A stretch of DNA of 64,000 nucleotides from positions 1,439,376 through 1,503,375 of the forward strand of contig CAJSYZ010000006.1 in the NCBI GenBank assembly GCA_910574455.1. Direction: 5' to 3'. Within the stretch, counting starts at the first letter, position 1. Each line of letters starts with the position of its first letter. The stretch comes from Trichaptum fuscoviolaceum. Lineage: Eukaryota > Basidiomycota > Agaricomycetes > Hymenochaetales > Trichaptaceae. This document shows positions 60,135-64,000 of the stretch, piece after piece. Both the position numbers and the translations under genes were made by a program. Under the pieces are notes generated by a model, which was not told where the DNA came from, made no database searches, and saw only the letters and a program-made list of their open reading frames with translations.

Positions 60135-61884
60135 TCCTCACACGATCTGGCATCGTGGAAAAGACATAGGTCTTTGAACCCATACTCAATAGGTGGTTCA
60201 TTGTCATCGAGTACAAAGGGTGTCAATGATGTTCCCAACCACAGAGCATTACCTGGGTTGTGAACGTTACCAAATATTATCTTGATTGCCGTGCTGTCTG
60301 GCAAGTTGTCGATGGCCTCAATTAAATCGCAAGTTCGAGGATAGTTCGTTATTGGTGACAGTTGCACCCGCACCCGCGTGCTAACGACCGGACGTGCACG
60401 ACTAGGGACCGTAGCATAAACGGTACAGTAGACCCCCTCTTGACCTTCGTCATTTCCTCGATAATCTTGTTGAATCTGACGCACGGAACCCTGCAGATGT
60501 GTAGTATTCTCCACGGGGTCTTCTATTACAGTATTGTTAGTCCATGTATGATGAACAGATAAGTACGTGACCAAACATACCATTTCTCAATAAAATTGGA
60601 TTTTCGAAATGGTCATCGTTGACTATATGTGCATTACCTTCACCTGGGACTTCATTATCGACCGACATCCTTCTAACAGATACATCGGGTGACGCTACAG
60701 CGGAGAAACGTTCCCGATATCTACGGATCCGTTGCATCTCTATCTCCCAGGACTCGTCATCGTCTGTGACCATGACATACTGTTGTGCAGTCCGTCTTTG
60801 GCTTGTGACGGGAACGGGTGCGTTGTGCGATTGCGCAGAGGCGGACACAGAGCCCTCTGCCGTATTTGCCAGGTGCGTTACTCCAGATGACCCGGAGTTT
60901 CCTATCGCTGTATTCCTGACCTCGGCGACGGATGCGGCATGAACATCTACGTCTTGAGGGACATCCGGGGTCAAAGGATGCGCGACGTCTCCGGATGACT
61001 GGCTATGTATGGTACTCGCTGTATCGGACTCTGATGAAGTCAAAGACTGTGATCTGTTGCCTGGCGCTTCGACAGAGGGAGCCATACCAGTGGCATCGGT
61101 TTCATGGTGCACATTTGGATGACAAATGTCCTCGTTGGATGTCTGCGTCCCATCCGTGTGTGTAGCATTTGTGACTTCCGTAGTGTTCGAAGTTGATGCT
61201 TGAGACGTGAAGTTATCACGTATCGGCTCTTCAGACGCCCTTTCTTCCTCACTCTGCTGGGTTGCGTGCGTGTTGTCCGATTCGATGTCTTGATGAAGCG
61301 CTGCCTGCCCAGTGGGTGGACTGGCCAACATATCCGGCCTGATCCATTCCGAGACTGTTTAATATCATGACTAAGTCAATGCAGATGTCCTTATTATCAC
61401 TTAATTAATCACGTACAGTCTAATCCACTCTGGATGTCCCCCAACGGATCCTCAAGGCTTTGACCTTTTTGCGCAGATAATCCATGTACTGTTAGAATCA
61501 CGCCCATATACAATAAACATTTCATTCTTACCGACTGGCTGCTGGGCACGTTCTTCTACGTGATGGGCGGGATTTGTTCCTGTCTCGAGGCGATTTTCAT
61601 CCTTTGACACTTCCTGGACTCTGAAGTTTCCTCTAATTTCGTTTCGTTAGAACTGAAGGTGTCATATTGAATGTATTAATGGTACACTCACCGTCCAAGG
61701 ATGATAGCAAGCTGCTTGTTGGAGAGTCCGGACTGGATGCTCTATCTCCTTCACCGTCAGCCACACGTTCGACATGTACTCTTGTATTCGTGCGTTCCGT
61801 ATTCAGGCGTAAGCTACGCCGTGTAGGTACTCCAGCCGAATGGCGTGTGCTGCCAGGTGGGCGACCTTTCCGTTTACCAAACAT

Positions 61885-63357
61885 GCTCGTTGAGTTAAGT
61901 CTCGGATGCCTGTCCGTACCCAGCGTTATCATTCAGACCAGTAATGATGATTTGAAATTACTAAATTTGGACCGTTTCCGTGTCTCCTACATCATGCACG
62001 AGCTTATTTGTGGAATTCCGGTTGGATACTGGATTTTAGATGGCACGTTATGTACCCAGGCTTGCATCCGATGCTCCATTGTAATTAGCCTGCAACTGGA
62101 ATATTCAGTCAAACATACTTAGCACATTCAGTTTCATGCCTCTCACCGGATCGACGGCCTCCACTACCACTGATGCATCCAATGACCGTCAATTGAGTTT
62201 ATCCGCAGCCCTTCTGCCTCCTGTATTATTTCGAACATATGCCGCGTTCGTATTTACACCGCCTTCAGTCGTATTCGCATTTTGAACCGCTGCACATACG
62301 AACCTGTTTTGTCTGCCGTATACACCTTACATGTACCTGCACTGCCTGCCTCGCTGCATACACTTCTGCCCCTAAGAAGCCGTCCTTCTTCAATTAAATT
62401 AGCAAAGTTCAACGCCATACGATGGCCTGCATTCATATAGTCGGTATATCACAAGGGTTTCTCTCACACATCTTTGGCCGGGTTCGCTACATTGACTCAT
62501 TGCGGTCTCGATCCGGCGAAACCTACAGGTATCAGCTGGTACGTTACGTATCACTTTCAAGAAATAACAAATTACATACTACAAAGCCAGATCGTGAGAT
62601 CTACGAACTTGCTTCCTCGGAATAAAATTATCTGGCAAGACAATGAGGATCAGAACACTATCCATACTCCGTTATCATTGATCAAGCGCGTACCATGGAC
62701 ATTAAATCTGATCCCATGCAGTGCGTTTAGACTGCAAGTCATAGAAAGTCGTCCCCGCAGCCGCCCTGGCTCATTGTCCTTCTGTCCGATAACTGCGCAT
62801 CGAACACGTTCCTCGACTTCTCTTCTTCTTGACCACGCCGTGGATTCGAGTCATTTCTTTCGTGTCCTAGCTTTTCGAAGCCATACCTTGCTATCACACA
62901 TGCGCACTGCCCATCGGATCCTCGGACATTGTCCCATGGGTTAAAATTAGATCGACATGTGGTATCTCAAACTTTGTTACCTTTGTCTTTATATACGATA
63001 ACTGTCGGCGTTTCAAGCCAATTGGTACAGTCTGTGGAGATAAATAATCAGTTTCTCGTACGCATATCTCGTTGCATTACCTCACTTGTTCATTGAGGGA
63101 AACCCAACCGAGTAGTAAATCAGCATACGTAGCTCGCATTTGAGGCGGCGGATTGATCGAAGTTGTATAAGGTTTAATGTAATGCGCCTGACTCTGTACG
63201 TTTTCTCATGAGCTGTAAATGGTATGGCTGTACACAACGCACAAGCCCAATACTAGTCTTCTCGTCACATATATAATAGTTACACAATGTCTTTCTCCCT
63301 CTCTATTCATCATATCAACTACTCTCTTCTAATTCCTCTCCATCTTATCTTACCTCG
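61885..63357. other. Intergenic region upstream of the interrupted gene
   Basis: No gene is supported. A 156-codon open frame at 62474-62944 (+) has no recognisable features. No inverted counterpart of the ACGCGT array or obvious terminal repeat of the integrase unit was found. A TATATAATA stretch near 63268-63277 lies about 85 bp before the next start codon. Confidence 0.4.
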
Positions 63358-63900
63358 ATGCCTCCCATCTTCGCCACCATCGACAACTACCCCTATGCGG
63401 GAACCCCCATCCGCGTTGACTTCGTCGACGACCTCCCTCACTCATTTATGCAGTCGCCGGACCGCACGCTGGCCGAGGAACTAGCGTCTGATGTCGCGAT
63501 GAGTTACAACTGGGTGTTGGATGGGCATGAGCACATAGTGCGCGTGAGGGTGATGTACGTGTTTTTTTTTACTTACCTTTCATGTCTCTCATCTTGCTTC
63601 CTATCTGTGACGAATAGCAAAGCACCCCATGGCCTCGACCGCCACACGACCGTCCGGGCTTATGGTGTGCTTCAACAGTGGGTTGGTACCTTCCATATAC
63701 CATGCAATGAAGGGGAAGTCTGGGTTAGTAACCAACTTTCCTATTCATTAAAGTATGACTTACCTCTATCGTTCTAGCTGGATGTGATGCGCGCTACGAC
63801 TTTCCGTAGGGCTGTTGACAAATTTGTCTTCCAACCATTCGAGACCTCGTCCCTGTTGTGGAAAGGGTACCATACCTATCCGATGATCTTCGTTGTTTGA
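63358..63900 (+). CDS. Small three-exon hypothetical protein
   Basis: Exons 63358-63554, 63618-63723 and 63778-63900 give 141 aa with matching phases and good GT-AG introns of 63 and 54 bp. The product has no signal peptide or membrane segment and no motif I know; recognisable stretches are ATIDNYPYAGTPIRVDFVDD, DGHEHIVRVRV and GVLQQWVGTFHIPCNEGEVW. It may be a small soluble basidiomycete-specific protein. CT-rich 5' leader and a TATA-like word upstream support expression. Confidence 0.55.
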
Positions 63901-63905
63901 TTTCG

Positions 63906-63964
63906 TCTTCTTCTTCTTCTTCTTCTTCTTCTTCTTCTTCTTCTTCTTCTTCTTCTTCTTCTTC
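63906..63964 (+). repeat. (CTT)n microsatellite
   Basis: About 59 bp of nearly perfect CTT/TTC trinucleotide repeat directly after the stop codon of the small gene; Glu-rich ORFs on the other strand are artefacts of it. Confidence 0.95.
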
Positions 63965-64000
63965 GCTGTATTTGTATCTCATAATGTACCCCATATATTC

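Larger units (their letters stand above)
48256..61884 (-). pseudogene. Unrecognised six-exon gene interrupted by a nested retroelement
   Basis: Minus-strand exons: 61884-61692, 61609-61532, 61488-61417, 61354-60581, 60522-60130 continuing at 49110-49013, and 48963-48256. Ignoring the insertion and one CAAAC copy, lengths sum to 772 codons with every phase closed, strong evidence for a real gene. The N-terminus is basic with an AT-hook-like KRKGRPPGS. The next ~250 residues are Ser/Thr/Asp-rich and disordered. A possible folded part follows (TRVRVQLSPITNYPRTCDLI, LIEAIDNLPD), then a proline-rich spacer. The C-terminal domain holds DVLQFLQNRFPDICNQL, GISRSHILAWLGLEEGG and FRDAFFNMEIDEPLPLP. I recognise no family. 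The position tail-to-tail with the integrase, together with a putative DNA-binding start, suggests a partner protein of that element, but this is inference. Confidence 0.72.

Noticed and set aside
62474..62944. 156-codon ORF upstream of the small gene
   Set aside because: Composition looks non-coding, no motif and no splice-linked neighbours.
63794..63994. Poly-Glu ORF on the minus strand
   Set aside because: Direct product of the CTT microsatellite.

Overview
The window comes from the nuclear genome of a filamentous basidiomycete, most likely an agaricomycete. It holds many short GT-AG introns (mostly 49-75 bp) and fungal gene families: Zn(II)2Cys6 factor, IRE1 with a fungal-type lumenal region, SET1, OrdA-like P450s and a KRE9/KNH1-like wall protein. 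It also carries chromodomain Ty3/gypsy retroelements. Exon coordinates were read by hand from splice signals and reading-frame continuity; no database search was possible.

Left part (1-11 kb): a repeated 1-kb module (1310-2344), a complete IRE1 gene (2857-6744, +), then a gene-poor stretch with a MULE-like MITE (7061-7490, 56-bp perfect TIRs, 9-bp TSD). Centre-left (11-29 kb): a Zn2Cys6 transcription factor (+), a single-pass membrane protein (-) and a nine-exon alpha/beta hydrolase ending in a PTS1-like ARL (-). An inverted copy of the 1-kb module follows, fused to a truncated copy of the IRE1 promoter and 5' end, and then two cytochrome P450 genes (-). The first P450 appears to lack a normal splice acceptor in front of its heme-ligand exon.

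Centre (29-46 kb): a run of housekeeping genes on the + strand. These are MCM4 (replicative helicase, two MCB boxes upstream), UPF3 (nonsense-mediated decay), JIP5/WDR55-like WD40 protein (ribosome biogenesis), SET1 (H3K4 methyltransferase) and a secreted GPI-type KRE9-like protein.

Right part (46-62 kb): the most unusual region. An intron-containing DDE integrase-core gene (+, one frameshift) meets tail-to-tail, 29 bp apart, an unrecognised multi-exon gene (-, 771 codons when the insertion is ignored). An array of ACGCGT words lies upstream of the integrase. The unknown gene is interrupted in exon 5 by an 11,014-bp chromovirus (580-bp LTRs, TSD CAAAC). That element is interrupted just before its chromodomain by a 4,684-bp non-autonomous LTR element (880-bp LTRs, TSD ACGG) carrying only a gag-like ORF. 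In both insertions, ignoring the element and one TSD copy leaves the host frame open, which fixes the insertion order. A small three-exon gene of unknown function (63358-63900, +) closes the window.
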